Positions 25,977-35,670 of a stretch of DNA of 64,000 bases are shown in pieces. How positions within the stretch are numbered: position 1 is the stretch's first letter; each line of letters starts with the position of its first letter. The notes beneath the pieces were generated by a model that saw only the letters and a list, made by a program, of their open reading frames with translations, did not search any database and was not told the DNA's origin. Both the position numbers and the translations under genes were made by a program. The stretch is from assembly GCA_045642485.1 (NCBI GenBank), contig JAZUIV010000058.1, forward strand, positions 62,001 through 126,000. The letters are read 5' to 3'. Origin of the DNA: Cacconaster sp045642485. Lineage in GTDB: Bacteria > Bacteroidota > Bacteroidia > Bacteroidales > UBA932.

Positions 25977-27304
25977 GCAGAAGAGTTGTTGTCCTTGGAG
26001 GAGGAGAAAGCGGCATAGGGGCCGCAGTCCTCGCAAAAGTGAAAGGGTTCGACACGTTCCTTTCCGACAGTGGTCATCTCAAGGATGAGTACAGGCAAAA
26101 ACTTAACGATTGGGATATCCCTTTCGAAGAGGGCGGGCATACGGAAGAACTCGTCCTCAATGCCGATCTGGTGATAAAAAGCCCAGGAATCCCGGATACT
26201 GCGCCTCTGGTCAAGGCCCTGTACGCAAAAGGGACTGCCGTCATCTCCGAAATAGAATTTGCCGGATATTATGACACGGCGAAAAAAATCTGCATCACGG
26301 GCAGCAACGGGAAAACCACAACCACCTCCCTGATATATTATCTCCTCAAAAATGCCGGGCTTAACGTCGGTCTCGGGGGAAATATCGGAGAGAGTTACGC
26401 CTATCAGGTCGCAACCTGCAACTATGATATCTATGTCTTGGAACTGAGCAGTTTCCAACTGGACGGGATGTATGATTTCAAAGCCGATATCGCAATTCTG
26501 ATGAATATCACCCCCGACCATCTGGACCGGTATGACCACTGCTTCCAGAATTACATAAACGCGAAATTCAGAATCACGAGGAATATGAATCCCGACGACT
26601 GCTTCATATTCTGTTCCGATGACGAGGTAACAATCGGCGAATTGCAGAAAATCGTGGTCAAGGCTCAGATGCTGCCATTCACACAGGAGAAAAAAAATGA
26701 GCAGGGAGCATATCTGGAAGACGGCGTAATGCACGTTTCGTACGGAGGCGACCAGTTCGATATGTTTGTCGATGACCTGGCCATAAAAGGGAGGCACAAC
26801 GTTTACAACTCAATGGCCGCGGCGATAACCGGCAAGGTGATGAAAATCTCGAATGAGACAATCCGGCAGAGCCTCACCACCTTCCAGGGCGTCGAGCACA
26901 GGATGGAGAAAGTCCTTTCAGTAGGCGGCGTTCTCTATATCAATGACTCGAAGGCCACCAACGTGAACTCCACCTGGTATGCGCTCGAGAGTATGAAGAC
27001 ACCGACCGTCCTGATTCTGGGCGGCACAGACAAAGGGAATGACTATCAGCCCATTGCCGACCTGGTCAGAGAAAAGGTGAAAGCAATCGTTTGTATGGGC
27101 GTTGACAACCGCAAAATCAAGGAATTCTTCGGGGACAAGGTTGTCGCAGAGACCCTCAGTGCTGAAGAATGTGTCAAGAAATGTGCAGAAATAGCCAGTG
27201 ACGGAGACACCGTACTTCTGAGTCCCTGCTGTGCATCATTCGACCTGTTCAGAAACTACGAAGACAGAGGCCGTCAATTCAAGGAAGCCGTAAGAAAACT
27301 GTAA
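25973..27304 (+). CDS. murD: UDP-MurNAc-L-Ala:D-Glu ligase MurD
   Basis: Adds D-glutamate to the precursor. In 443 residues it shows the N-terminal Rossmann start RVVVLGGGESGIGAAVLA, the P-loop CITGSNGKTTTTSLIYYLL, NITPDHLDRY, HNVYNSMAA and the C-terminal LILGGTDKGNDY. The ATG overlaps the mraY stop; ftsW follows after 5 nt. Confidence 0.95.
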   Translation: MSRRVVVLGGGESGIGAAVLAKVKGFDTFLSDSGHLKDEYRQKLNDWDIPFEEGGHTEELVLNADLVIKSPGIPDTAPLVKALYAKGTAVISEIEFAGYYDTAKKICITGSNGKTTTTSLIYYLLKNAGLNVGLGGNIGESYAYQVATCNYDIYVLELSSFQLDGMYDFKADIAILMNITPDHLDRYDHCFQNYINAKFRITRNMNPDDCFIFCSDDEVTIGELQKIVVKAQMLPFTQEKKNEQGAYLEDGVMHVSYGGDQFDMFVDDLAIKGRHNVYNSMAAAITGKVMKISNETIRQSLTTFQGVEHRMEKVLSVGGVLYINDSKATNVNSTWYALESMKTPTVLILGGTDKGNDYQPIADLVREKVKAIVCMGVDNRKIKEFFGDKVVAETLSAEECVKKCAEIASDGDTVLLSPCCASFDLFRNYEDRGRQFKEAVRKL

Positions 27305-27309
27305 CCGTT

Positions 27310-28563
27310 ATGACGAACCCGATCAGACTGAAAGGAGACAAGGTAATCTGGATGACCGTCGTGATGTTCGCGATGTTCTCCGTTGTTGCCGTATTCTCCT
27401 CAAGCAGTTTTCTGGCAGTTTCCCAGGGAACTACCAAGATAGCTATCTTCTTGCAGCAGATCAAGTCGGTACTGGTTGGATTTGCCGCCCTTATCATATG
27501 TTATCTCGTACCGATGCGATGGTACCGGAATCTGGCGTTCATCTATTTCGGAATATGCATCGTTATGCTCATAATGCTCTATATTCCACCGTTCCAGGCA
27601 AAAATAAACGGAGCGGTCAGAGGAATAAAGATTGCATCACGCACAATCCAGCCGTTTGAATTCGCGAAGGTCGGCATAGTACTCTATCTCGCCCGGGCAA
27701 TGGAGAAGTGGGAGGACAGCCTTGACACATACAAGGATTTTTTTCTGAAACTGGCGCTGCCCATCTTCGCCGCCTGCGGCCTGATTGTGGCGAACAGTAT
27801 CTCATCCACCATCCTGGTGGGAGGAATCAGCGTACTGATGCTGATATTTATGAATATCCGGTGGAAATATATTCTTGCGATGATGGGAATCGTCATTGCG
27901 GCGGCAGGACTGATGTACGGCATCTACACCGTCTTCTTCAAGGGCAATGAGGAAAAACTCGAACACCCGGCGGGGAAATTGTTCAACCGTTTCGGGACTC
28001 TGGAGAGCCGAATCAACCATCATTTCAACGCAGACGAAGAAGATGAAGAGGACAAGGAGAGTATGAGACAGAGCGAAAACGCCAGAATAGCGATTTCCGA
28101 AGGCGGACTTTTCGGGAAAGGGCCCGGCAACAGCACTCAGAGATACTCCCTCTCGATGGCCTTCTCCGATTTCATCTTCGCTTTCATTGTGGAGGAGTAC
28201 GGACTGCTTGGAGGCGGCCTGATCATAGCGCTATACACCGTGCTTCTCTTCCGCTGCATCCGACTCTCCAACCGATGCGGGACAAGATTCTCATCCTCAC
28301 TGGTGACAGGAATCTCCTTCCTCATAGTAGTTCAGGCGTTCATCCACATTCTGGTAAACGTGAGGCTTATGCCGATTACCGGACAGACGCTGCCCCTGGT
28401 CAGCCACGGAGGGACGGCATATCTCGCGATGAGCGGGGCCGTGGGAATGATATTGTCAGTCAACAAACAGCTGGACAAGCAGGACAGGTTGGCCGCAATG
28501 CGCAACAATGTGAATAATCAGCAAATAAACACAAATGAAGAAAAACCCGAGGATAATAATTAG
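27310..28563 (+). CDS. ftsW: Septal glycosyltransferase FtsW (SEDS family)
   Basis: Membrane peptidoglycan polymerase acting with FtsI. The 417-residue protein has eight to ten hydrophobic helices. SEDS landmarks: QPFEFAKVGIVLYLA near residue 115, GGLFGKGPGNSTQRYSLSMAFSDFIFAFIVEEYG (conserved extracellular loop, read in pieces), and LPLVSHGGTAYLAM near the end. An acidic insertion (NADEEDEEDKESMRQ) precedes the catalytic loop. It overlaps murG by 29 nt. Confidence 0.94.
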   Translation: MTNPIRLKGDKVIWMTVVMFAMFSVVAVFSSSSFLAVSQGTTKIAIFLQQIKSVLVGFAALIICYLVPMRWYRNLAFIYFGICIVMLIMLYIPPFQAKINGAVRGIKIASRTIQPFEFAKVGIVLYLARAMEKWEDSLDTYKDFFLKLALPIFAACGLIVANSISSTILVGGISVLMLIFMNIRWKYILAMMGIVIAAAGLMYGIYTVFFKGNEEKLEHPAGKLFNRFGTLESRINHHFNADEEDEEDKESMRQSENARIAISEGGLFGKGPGNSTQRYSLSMAFSDFIFAFIVEEYGLLGGGLIIALYTVLLFRCIRLSNRCGTRFSSSLVTGISFLIVVQAFIHILVNVRLMPITGQTLPLVSHGGTAYLAMSGAVGMILSVNKQLDKQDRLAAMRNNVNNQQINTNEEKPEDNN

Positions 28564-29644
28564 CGGAGGTGGAACCGGGGGACACATCTTCCCAGCCATT
28601 TCAATAGCGAATGCCATAAAGACTATCTGCCCTGAAGCCGAACTGCTCTTTGTCGGAGCAGATGGCAAGATGGAGATGGAAAAGGTTCCCGCGGCCGGAT
28701 ACAGTATTATAGGGCTTCCGGTTGCCGGGCTTCAGAGACGTCTGACGGCGGCGAATCTCCTGCTTCCCTTCAAAGTAACCGCCAGCGTGTGCAAGGCAAG
28801 AAAAATCGTAAAGGAGTTCAAGCCTGACGTTGCAGTAGGTGTCGGCGGCTATGCCAGCGCTCCGATGCTTTGGTCGGCCTCGAATATGGGAATCCCCTGC
28901 CTGATTCAGGAGCAGAACTCATTCGCCGGACTCACGAACAGGATTATGTCCAAACGGGTGGCACGTATCTGCACGGCTTACGAAGGGATGGAGAAGTTCT
29001 TTCCGAAGGATAAAATCGTATTGACCGGGAATCCCATCCGTTCCGGCATCACCCCGTCAACTCCGGAACAGAAGAAGGAAGGGCGTGAATTCTACGGGCG
29101 TGACCCTGAAAAAAAGACGATTTTCATTGTCGGAGGCAGTCTGGGATGCAGGACTCTCAACGAAGTGATGAAATCCTTCATCAGAAACGGCGGAAACCGC
29201 AAGCCATATCAGGTAATCTGGCAATGCGGGAAAATATACAAAGCGGAAATAGACGGATTCCTTACAGAGAACCGGGCCGACAATGTTTTCTGCACAGACT
29301 TCATAACCAGAATGGATCTGGCATATGCCGCGGCGGACATTGTTGTATCGAGGGCCGGTGCGGGGACGATTTCCGAACTTTGCTGTGCAGGGAAGGCGAC
29401 TATCTTCGTCCCCTCCCCGATGGTGGCCGAAGACCATCAGACTCACAATGCAATGGCTCTGGTCAACAAGGAGGCTGCCTTGATGGTCAAGGATTCCGAG
29501 GCGGTGGAAAAACTGATGGCCGTCACGGAGACACTGATTGAAAACAGAAATCTCATCGAAAAATTCGAAACCAACATTCTCAGGCTCGGGAAGGCCCAAG
29601 CCTCCAAAGATATTGCAGAAGAGGTCCTTAAACTGATTAAGTGA
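28535..29644 (+). CDS. murG: UDP-GlcNAc transferase MurG
   Basis: Converts lipid I to lipid II at the inner face of the membrane. The 369-residue protein begins with the family's GGGTGGHIFPAISIANAI loop, has the second glycine loop in VVGVGGYAS-type form, EQNSFAGLTNRI, and the donor-site region SRAGAGTISELCCAGKATIFVPSP. Length is normal. It overlaps ftsW upstream and murC by one base (TGATG). Confidence 0.95.
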   Translation: MKKNPRIIISGGGTGGHIFPAISIANAIKTICPEAELLFVGADGKMEMEKVPAAGYSIIGLPVAGLQRRLTAANLLLPFKVTASVCKARKIVKEFKPDVAVGVGGYASAPMLWSASNMGIPCLIQEQNSFAGLTNRIMSKRVARICTAYEGMEKFFPKDKIVLTGNPIRSGITPSTPEQKKEGREFYGRDPEKKTIFIVGGSLGCRTLNEVMKSFIRNGGNRKPYQVIWQCGKIYKAEIDGFLTENRADNVFCTDFITRMDLAYAAADIVVSRAGAGTISELCCAGKATIFVPSPMVAEDHQTHNAMALVNKEAALMVKDSEAVEKLMAVTETLIENRNLIEKFETNILRLGKAQASKDIAEEVLKLIK

Positions 29645-31002
29645 TGGAAATAAATAACGTCTATTTCATAGGTATCGGCGGCATCGGAATGAGCGCCATC
29701 GCCCGCTACTTCAATCACCGCGGAGTCAATGTATCCGGGTATGACCGCACGCCTTCACCATTGACCGCGCAACTTGAGCAGGAAGGCATAAGGATACATT
29801 ACGAAAGTTGCATTTCAGAGATTCCCCGGAAGATATCGGAAACGCTGGTTATCTATACTCCTGCAATTCCGGAAGATTTCGAGGAGTTGGTCTATATCAA
29901 GGCAAACGGATACCGTTATTGCAAAAGATCACGGGCACTTGGCGAGATTGCGCGTGACCAGAAATGCCTCGCTGTTTCGGGGACACACGGCAAAACAACC
30001 ACAAGTACCCTCCTGGCCCACATTCTGACGCAAAGCGGAGAAGGCTGCAACGCGTTCCTCGGTGGAATTTCGAAAAATTATGAAAGCAATCTGCTTCTGA
30101 GCAAGAACAAGGTGCTTGTCGCCGAAGCGGATGAATTCGACAGATCGTTCCTCCAATTATTTCCTCAACTGGCACTGATCACCGCCACTGATGCCGACCA
30201 TCTTGACATCTATCAGGACAGGGCTCACGTCATTGAAGCATTCAGCGAATTCGCTTCACAGGTTGACCATTTGGGAGCGCTTGTCATAAAGAATGGAGTG
30301 GAAGTGTCTCTTGCCGGCATTGAAACCCGGACGTACCGCTACTCCTTCGACACTCCCTGCGATTTCTATGCTTCCGACATCATTCCGATTGAAGGGGGAA
30401 GGTTCGATTTCACACTGAACCACCCGTCCGGAAAAATCGAACATTGCACCGTGGGCATCCCCGGCTGGGTGAACGTTGAGAACGCGGTGGGCGCCAGCGC
30501 GCTTGCGCTTCTGCACGGAGTGGCACCCATAAGGATAAAGGAAGCTCTGGCAAGTTTCCAGGGAGTCCGCAGACGATTTGACATCCGCCTCAACGAAAAC
30601 GGGCTCGCCTATATAGATGATTACGCCCATCATCCGGCGGAAATCGCTGCATCAATCAGTTCAATCAGAAACATATTCCCGAAGAAAAGAATCTGTGGAA
30701 TATTCCAGCCTCATCTCTATACCCGCACACGTGATTTCGCGTCAGGCTTCGCCGAATCCCTCAGCCGGCTTGACACCCTCGCGCTGCTGCCCATATACCC
30801 CGCAAGAGAGGAGCCCATCAAAGGGGTTACTTCAAAACTGATTTTCGATGACGTGTCAATCACCGACAAGCATATGATTGAAAAGGACGGACTTCTGGAT
30901 TTTGTCCGGGAGCATCGGGGAGATTGCATCGTCACCCTCGGAGCAGGAGACATCGACCGATTCATACCAAAGATAGAAGAATGTTTAAGAGAGTCATTAT
31001 AA
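29644..31002 (+). CDS. murC: UDP-MurNAc:L-alanine ligase MurC
   Basis: Adds the first amino acid of the peptide stem. From the ATG at 29644 (sharing a base with the murG stop) it is 452 residues. Motifs: GIGGIGMSAIARYF, P-loop SGTHGKTTTSTLLA, EADEFDRSFLQL, DDYAHHPAEIAASI, and FQPHLYTRTRDF. ftsQ begins 22 nt before its stop. Confidence 0.95.
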   Translation: MEINNVYFIGIGGIGMSAIARYFNHRGVNVSGYDRTPSPLTAQLEQEGIRIHYESCISEIPRKISETLVIYTPAIPEDFEELVYIKANGYRYCKRSRALGEIARDQKCLAVSGTHGKTTTSTLLAHILTQSGEGCNAFLGGISKNYESNLLLSKNKVLVAEADEFDRSFLQLFPQLALITATDADHLDIYQDRAHVIEAFSEFASQVDHLGALVIKNGVEVSLAGIETRTYRYSFDTPCDFYASDIIPIEGGRFDFTLNHPSGKIEHCTVGIPGWVNVENAVGASALALLHGVAPIRIKEALASFQGVRRRFDIRLNENGLAYIDDYAHHPAEIAASISSIRNIFPKKRICGIFQPHLYTRTRDFASGFAESLSRLDTLALLPIYPAREEPIKGVTSKLIFDDVSITDKHMIEKDGLLDFVREHRGDCIVTLGAGDIDRFIPKIEECLRESL

Positions 31003-31745
31003 CAACTGTTGTCTGCATCCTGTCGGGAGGTCTGTTCGGGGCATACTTTTTCTTTGTCCACAGACTTGTCAAGGAGCACTCCGCCCAGGAAACGTTCAGA
31101 AGCCTGGACATTCTGGTTGTCGATTCCCTTGAAAACTCGCTGATCGGCTCTTCGGAAGTGCAGAAAAGGCTGGCACAGTGGAGGCTGGAAGGACCGTGCG
31201 ACAGCATAAATCTGAACAGTCTGGAATCGGCAGTAAGTGAATTCGGAGAAGTGGCCCATGCAGAAGCTTACAGGACAGGCAATGGTCACATTACAATAGA
31301 GCTTTCTCAAAGGACACCGGTTGTCCGTCTCTTCAGCCGTGGCGGCACCTATTATTCCGATGACAGAGGTTTCCTCTTCCCGGTCTATCGGTATACGGAT
31401 GTCCCGATGGTGACGGGCGAAATTCCCATTGCAACCGACACCTGCATTACGGCGCTTTCCCCGGAACAGAGAAAATGGCTGGAGGGAATCATCTCCCTTT
31501 CTGAATACATTTCCGCCAATGACTATTGGAAAAACGCCATCGAGCAGATTGACATTTCATCCCAAGGGGATATTATCCTCTATGCGAAAGGAATCCAACA
31601 GTCCATAATTTTCGGCAGGGCGGATGACATCGAGGCAAAATTCGACAAGTTGGAAGCATTCTGCAGGAATATTCTCCCGAACGCTGAAAGCAAAAAATAT
31701 TCAACGGTGAATCTGAAATATGACAATCAAATAATATGTAAATAA
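30981..31745 (+). CDS. ftsQ: Cell division protein FtsQ
   Basis: Bitopic divisome protein linking early and late division proteins. The ATG at 30981 gives 254 residues, a membrane anchor right at the start (VIITTVVCILSGGLFGAYFFFV) and a periplasmic domain with a POTRA-like beginning (NSLESAVSEFGEVAHAEAYR) and the beta-domain ISLSEYISANDYW. Sequence similarity in this family is weak; position between murC and ftsA decides. It ends one base before ftsA. Confidence 0.87.
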   Translation: MFKRVIITTVVCILSGGLFGAYFFFVHRLVKEHSAQETFRSLDILVVDSLENSLIGSSEVQKRLAQWRLEGPCDSINLNSLESAVSEFGEVAHAEAYRTGNGHITIELSQRTPVVRLFSRGGTYYSDDRGFLFPVYRYTDVPMVTGEIPIATDTCITALSPEQRKWLEGIISLSEYISANDYWKNAIEQIDISSQGDIILYAKGIQQSIIFGRADDIEAKFDKLEAFCRNILPNAESKKYSTVNLKYDNQIICK

Positions 31746-31746
31746 T

Positions 31747-33165
31747 ATGGGTAATTACATCACAGCCATCGACCTGGGGTCATCCAAGATTGCAGCGGCG
31801 ACCGGATGCATGACCGACGCCGGAATCCGGATTGTCAGTTACCGGGAACTGCCATCCACAGGAATCAAGAACGGAGAAATAGTCAACATCTTTCACGTGG
31901 AGAGAACCGTCTCCCAACTTATCGGTATGGTAGAAGAGGAACTGGGCGAGAAAATCGAGCATGCGATTCTCAATATCGGAGCCAAATTCCTCCACAAGGA
32001 AATTGACACTTTCTCCGTACATCGCCCGAATCCTTCAAGTTATATCACATCAGAGGAGATCGAATCCCTGATAAAGGCTCATCACAACGCAAGGAACAAG
32101 AACGGAGAGATACTTCTGGAAGCCTCGCCCATCAAATACTCCATCGATGAATATACCGGCATCTCCATCCACGAGGCAATCGGAATGGCAGGAAATGACA
32201 TAGAGTCCGAAATGCTTATGGTATTCGGCAAAGAATCTCTTATCGGCTATCGCCGTCAGATTATGGATACCTGCGGAGTGCAAATCAGGAAGCTCATTCT
32301 CTCCCCCATCGCAGCGGCACGAGCCGTACTCAATGAGACAGAACTGGAGAACGGCGTTGCACTCGTCGATATCGGAAAAGGGACGACAGAAATCGCGATC
32401 ATCCGCGACAGTGTAGTCCTGGACGTAGCCAGCATCCCCTTCGCCGGCGAATCCCTTACCAATGACATAAAGAATGTGGCAAACATCACCACCGGATGGG
32501 CAGAAGAGATAAAGTTGCTCAGAGGCAATTGCTGCACAGAACTCATACCTGAAAACTCCAAACTTGTTTTCAAGAATAAAGAGGGCATTCCCGAAGGAGA
32601 AATTGACCTGAACCTTCTTACAAGTGTCATTGAGGACAGAATTGTCGAAATTCTGGAGGCTGTACGCCATATCCTCGACAACAGCAAATGGTCAAACAAA
32701 CTGTCCTCCGGAGTTGTCATAACAGGAGGAACCGCCTATCTGGAGAACCTGCGGCAGTTGGCAAAGGCCGTTCTGGGCAGGAACGTCAGACTGGCCGCAC
32801 CCCGTACTTCCATCACCACCGACAGTGCCGAAGCGGCTTTTGATGCATATTCGTCCGTGGCTGTAGGACTTGTACTGGAAGGTTTCAGTCCCAGATTATC
32901 CCACGCGGAAGACATAGCCGTCTCAAAGACAAAAGAAAACGGCATCGATGCCAGGGATTTCGGGAGTCTGTTCGACGGCATCGGAGAAGCACCCCTTAGC
33001 CCCAAGGAGGAGGAAAAGAGACGCAAGGAGGAGGAGAAGAGGCGCAAGGAAGAAGAGGAGAAGAGGCGCAAGGAAGAGGAGAAAAAGCGCAAGGAAGAGG
33101 AAAGGCGTAATCGCAGATCGATTTTCGACACATTGTTTTCAGATAACTCAAACGACAACGCATAA
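31747..33165 (+). CDS. ftsA: Cell division ATPase FtsA with charged C-terminal tail
   Basis: Actin-like protein that anchors FtsZ filaments to the membrane. The 472-residue protein shows phosphate-1 AIDLGSSKIAAATG, the 1C subdomain, phosphate-2 VALVDIGKGTTEIAI, and the adenosine motif VVITGGTAYLENL. About residues 418-460 form a tail of near-tandem KEEEKRRKEEEK units encoded by G/A-rich repeats (33,004-33,110), then a short basic end RRNRRSIFDTLFSDN that could be the membrane-targeting helix. Such a long highly charged spacer is unusual compared with E. coli FtsA (420 aa). Confidence 0.95.
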   Translation: MGNYITAIDLGSSKIAAATGCMTDAGIRIVSYRELPSTGIKNGEIVNIFHVERTVSQLIGMVEEELGEKIEHAILNIGAKFLHKEIDTFSVHRPNPSSYITSEEIESLIKAHHNARNKNGEILLEASPIKYSIDEYTGISIHEAIGMAGNDIESEMLMVFGKESLIGYRRQIMDTCGVQIRKLILSPIAAARAVLNETELENGVALVDIGKGTTEIAIIRDSVVLDVASIPFAGESLTNDIKNVANITTGWAEEIKLLRGNCCTELIPENSKLVFKNKEGIPEGEIDLNLLTSVIEDRIVEILEAVRHILDNSKWSNKLSSGVVITGGTAYLENLRQLAKAVLGRNVRLAAPRTSITTDSAEAAFDAYSSVAVGLVLEGFSPRLSHAEDIAVSKTKENGIDARDFGSLFDGIGEAPLSPKEEEKRRKEEEKRRKEEEEKRRKEEEKKRKEEERRNRRSIFDTLFSDNSNDNA

Positions 33166-33176
33166 AGCACAGCACT

Positions 33177-34460
33177 ATGGATAAAGACCTTATACCCAAC
33201 GATTGGGAAAAACGCGGAAATATCATAACCGTTATCGGCGTAGGCGGAGGCGGAAGCAATGCCGTTAGCCATATGTACAGGCAAGGATTGGATGACGTTG
33301 ACTTCATAATCTGCAACACTGACCGGCAGGCGCTGGAAATGAGCCCGGTACCCAACAGAATCCAACTTGGTCCGATGACGACCAAAGGACTGGGCGCAGG
33401 CACGGATTACAATGTAGGCAGAAAAGCGGCATTGGAATCCATAGAGGAAATCCGCTCATCTTACGGACAGGACACACAGATGGTCTTCGTCACCTGCGGA
33501 ATGGGTGGAGGAACGGGAACGGGAGCAGCCCCGATAGTGGCCCAAACAGCCAAGGAAAGAGGATTCCTCACCGTAGGTGTCGTTACAATCCCCTTCAGGG
33601 ATGAAGGAGAAGAAGCCCTGTACCGTGCCGTCCAGGGAATACACGAACTTACCAAGAACGTCGACTGTACACTGATCATCGACAATCAGAAACTATATCA
33701 GCTTCACGGGGAACTTGACGTTTTCAATGCATTTCCCAAAGCGGATGAAGTTCTGGCCACGGCAGTGAAGAGCATAGCAGAAATCATCACCTGCGGCGGT
33801 TACATCAACGTGGACTTTGCAGATGTCAAGAAGGTGATGCAGAACAGCGGAGTAGCCCTGATGGGTATCGGAGAGGCATCAGGCCCGAACAGAGCAGAGA
33901 CAGCCGTGGAGATGGCATTCCACTCCCCTCTTCTCAACAATCTTGACCTGAACAATGTACGCAATGCTCTGGTGAACATCTCCAGCAGCGACGGTGAAAA
34001 CGCTGTCACGATGTCCGAGATGGCTCAGATTATGGACTATACGAAGAAATATACCGGAACGGTCATCAATTTCAAGAGAGGTATCGTGAAAAAGGCGGAT
34101 ATGGGTGAGACGATCAGCGTCACCATCATTGCCACCGGTTTCGATATGGCCCAGTTGCCGGTAATAGACGAACCTGTTTCAGCAAGAGGCAACAGAGTCG
34201 AAATCACACTTGGCAATGACCGGACTACCGCCCTCAAGCACGGCACCCCGTACATTGCATCCAAGGAGATCAGAATAACACGTCAACGCTGTGCCGGCAC
34301 ACCTGTCCTGCTTACCGAAGAGCCTCATATTATTGCCGAATTGGAAGATGAGCCCGCTTACTACAGGAAGGAGAGATTACTTGTCGAGCAGGAGAAAGCC
34401 GCCGCTGCCGCTGCGGCGGAGAGCAGTCAGGTAAGCGCCAGAGCCGAGGAACAGGCCTAA
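33177..34460 (+). CDS. ftsZ: Tubulin-like division GTPase FtsZ
   Basis: Forms the division ring. The 427-residue protein has VIGVGGGGSNAVSHMY, the GTP signature MGGGTGTGAAP, the T7 loop NVDFADVKKVMQNSG, and a linker leading to DEPAYYRKERLL, which resembles the conserved C-terminal peptide that binds FtsA (compare DIPAFLRKQ). About 27 residues (VEQEKAAAAAAA..EEQA) follow this peptide and are encoded antisense to the end of truB. It is the last gene of the dcw cluster, 11 nt after ftsA. Confidence 0.97.
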   Translation: MDKDLIPNDWEKRGNIITVIGVGGGGSNAVSHMYRQGLDDVDFIICNTDRQALEMSPVPNRIQLGPMTTKGLGAGTDYNVGRKAALESIEEIRSSYGQDTQMVFVTCGMGGGTGTGAAPIVAQTAKERGFLTVGVVTIPFRDEGEEALYRAVQGIHELTKNVDCTLIIDNQKLYQLHGELDVFNAFPKADEVLATAVKSIAEIITCGGYINVDFADVKKVMQNSGVALMGIGEASGPNRAETAVEMAFHSPLLNNLDLNNVRNALVNISSSDGENAVTMSEMAQIMDYTKKYTGTVINFKRGIVKKADMGETISVTIIATGFDMAQLPVIDEPVSARGNRVEITLGNDRTTALKHGTPYIASKEIRITRQRCAGTPVLLTEEPHIIAELEDEPAYYRKERLLVEQEKAAAAAAAESSQVSARAEEQA

Positions 34461-35219
34461 GTCGCGTGCCAGCGAGCGGATATAAGTCCCCTTGCTGCAT
34501 CGGATTCTTACCGTGGCTGACGGGCGGCTCCCGTCGCTGAGGTTGCTGATATGATAATTGTGAATATTCCTTACGGCCGTCAGATCGGACTTTTCCATCC
34601 TGACGGCCGTATCTGAATACTGAGTGGAAGCGTCTTCACCGGCAGAATGGAATGAAAGAAGATCCATTTCCATTATATTGATACGTGAAGAACTGAGTTC
34701 CACCGGCTGCCCGCTTCTGGCATACTCGTATGCCCTCAAGCCTCCCACCATCCTGGCGGAAAACATCGGCGGCACCTGATCCTGCTCCCCTATGAAGGAC
34801 TTCAAAGCGTCACTGACCGCAGCGGCCGTGATATGCTCATAAGGAAAATATTCACTTACAGGCTGTTCCAGGTCATACGAAGGAGTCGTAGCCCCGAATT
34901 CAAATGTAGCCACATACTCCTTGTCCCCCGCCTGAATCTCTCCGGCCCTTTTCGTGGCATTCCCCGCACATACAATCAGCAGACCGGTAGCCAAAGGGTC
35001 AAGGGTACCGGCGTGTCCGACTTTTATCTTCTTCAGATTGAAAAATTTCTGAAGCTGAAACTTCACCTTGCGAACCACATCGGCTGATGTCCAGCGATAA
35101 GGCTTGTCGATCGGAAGGACAATCCCGTCAGGATAGTCCTCCAGTGAACGGGAGTGCAGATTCTGCGCAAAAAAGAGGGACAAATCACCCTCAATCGGAC
35201 AATGCTCCAGGACAAACAT
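34377..35219 (-). CDS. truB: tRNA pseudouridine-55 synthase TruB
   Basis: Makes the pseudouridine of the T loop. The 280-residue protein has the catalytic loop GHAGTLDPLATGLL (Asp nucleophile), LDKPYRWTS-like start IDKPYRWTSADVV, VPPMFSARMVGGLRAYEYAR and the C-terminal RCSKGTYIRSLARDLG and GSGAYLTALRRS. The C-terminus looks complete, so the 84-bp convergent overlap with ftsZ is not caused by truB run-on. It follows rpiB after one base. Confidence 0.95.
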   Translation of the reverse strand: MFVLEHCPIEGDLSLFFAQNLHSRSLEDYPDGIVLPIDKPYRWTSADVVRKVKFQLQKFFNLKKIKVGHAGTLDPLATGLLIVCAGNATKRAGEIQAGDKEYVATFEFGATTPSYDLEQPVSEYFPYEHITAAAVSDALKSFIGEQDQVPPMFSARMVGGLRAYEYARSGQPVELSSSRINIMEMDLLSFHSAGEDASTQYSDTAVRMEKSDLTAVRNIHNYHISNLSDGSRPSATVRIRCSKGTYIRSLARDLGLFLGSGAYLTALRRSGSGGFLLLDK

Positions 35220-35220
35220 C

Positions 35221-35658
35221 TCAGGACTGCTTCTGGATTTTGGCTAAGCGGAGGAGATGGCGTCCACCTTCAAATTCAGTTTCGAGCCAGGTCCTGACAC
35301 ACGCCTTAGCCATTACGGCAGACATGAACCGCGCAGGCAGAACAAGAACATTCGCATTGTTGTGCGCCTTTACCAGGCGAGCCACCTCCCTGTTCCAGAC
35401 AAGGCCGGCAATAATACCGGAATGATGGTTGAGCGTGATGGCCATACCGTTTCCGGTACCGCAGATTGCTATTCCCTTCTCCACTACACCGCCGAGAATC
35501 CCCTCAGCCAGTGCGTGCGCGAAATCAGGATAATCCACTCTCTTCTCCCCCTGATATGTGCCGAAATCAACGACCCCATATCCTCTTCTTGCAAGATACC
35601 GGGCGATTTCAGCCTTTAGGGCGGCCCCCGCATGATCTGATGCTATTCCGATAGTCAT
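35221..35658 (-). CDS. rpiB: Ribose-5-phosphate isomerase B
   Basis: Interconverts ribose 5-phosphate and ribulose 5-phosphate. From the ATG at 35658 (a GTG lies one codon upstream) the product has 145 residues with IGIASDHAGAALKAEI, the active-site Cys region GIAICGTGNGMAI and NHHSGIIAGLVWNREVARL plus HNNANVLVLPARF. Length is typical. It sits between gltX (12 nt) and truB (1 nt) in a leftward three-gene unit. Confidence 0.94.
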   Translation of the reverse strand: MTIGIASDHAGAALKAEIARYLARRGYGVVDFGTYQGEKRVDYPDFAHALAEGILGGVVEKGIAICGTGNGMAITLNHHSGIIAGLVWNREVARLVKAHNNANVLVLPARFMSAVMAKACVRTWLETEFEGGRHLLRLAKIQKQS

Positions 35659-35670
35659 CACCTATATTTT

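Noticed and set aside
33004..33110. CRISPR-like or satellite repeat suspected from the G/A-rich repeats
   Set aside because: They are in-frame codons of the FtsA tail with no spacers.
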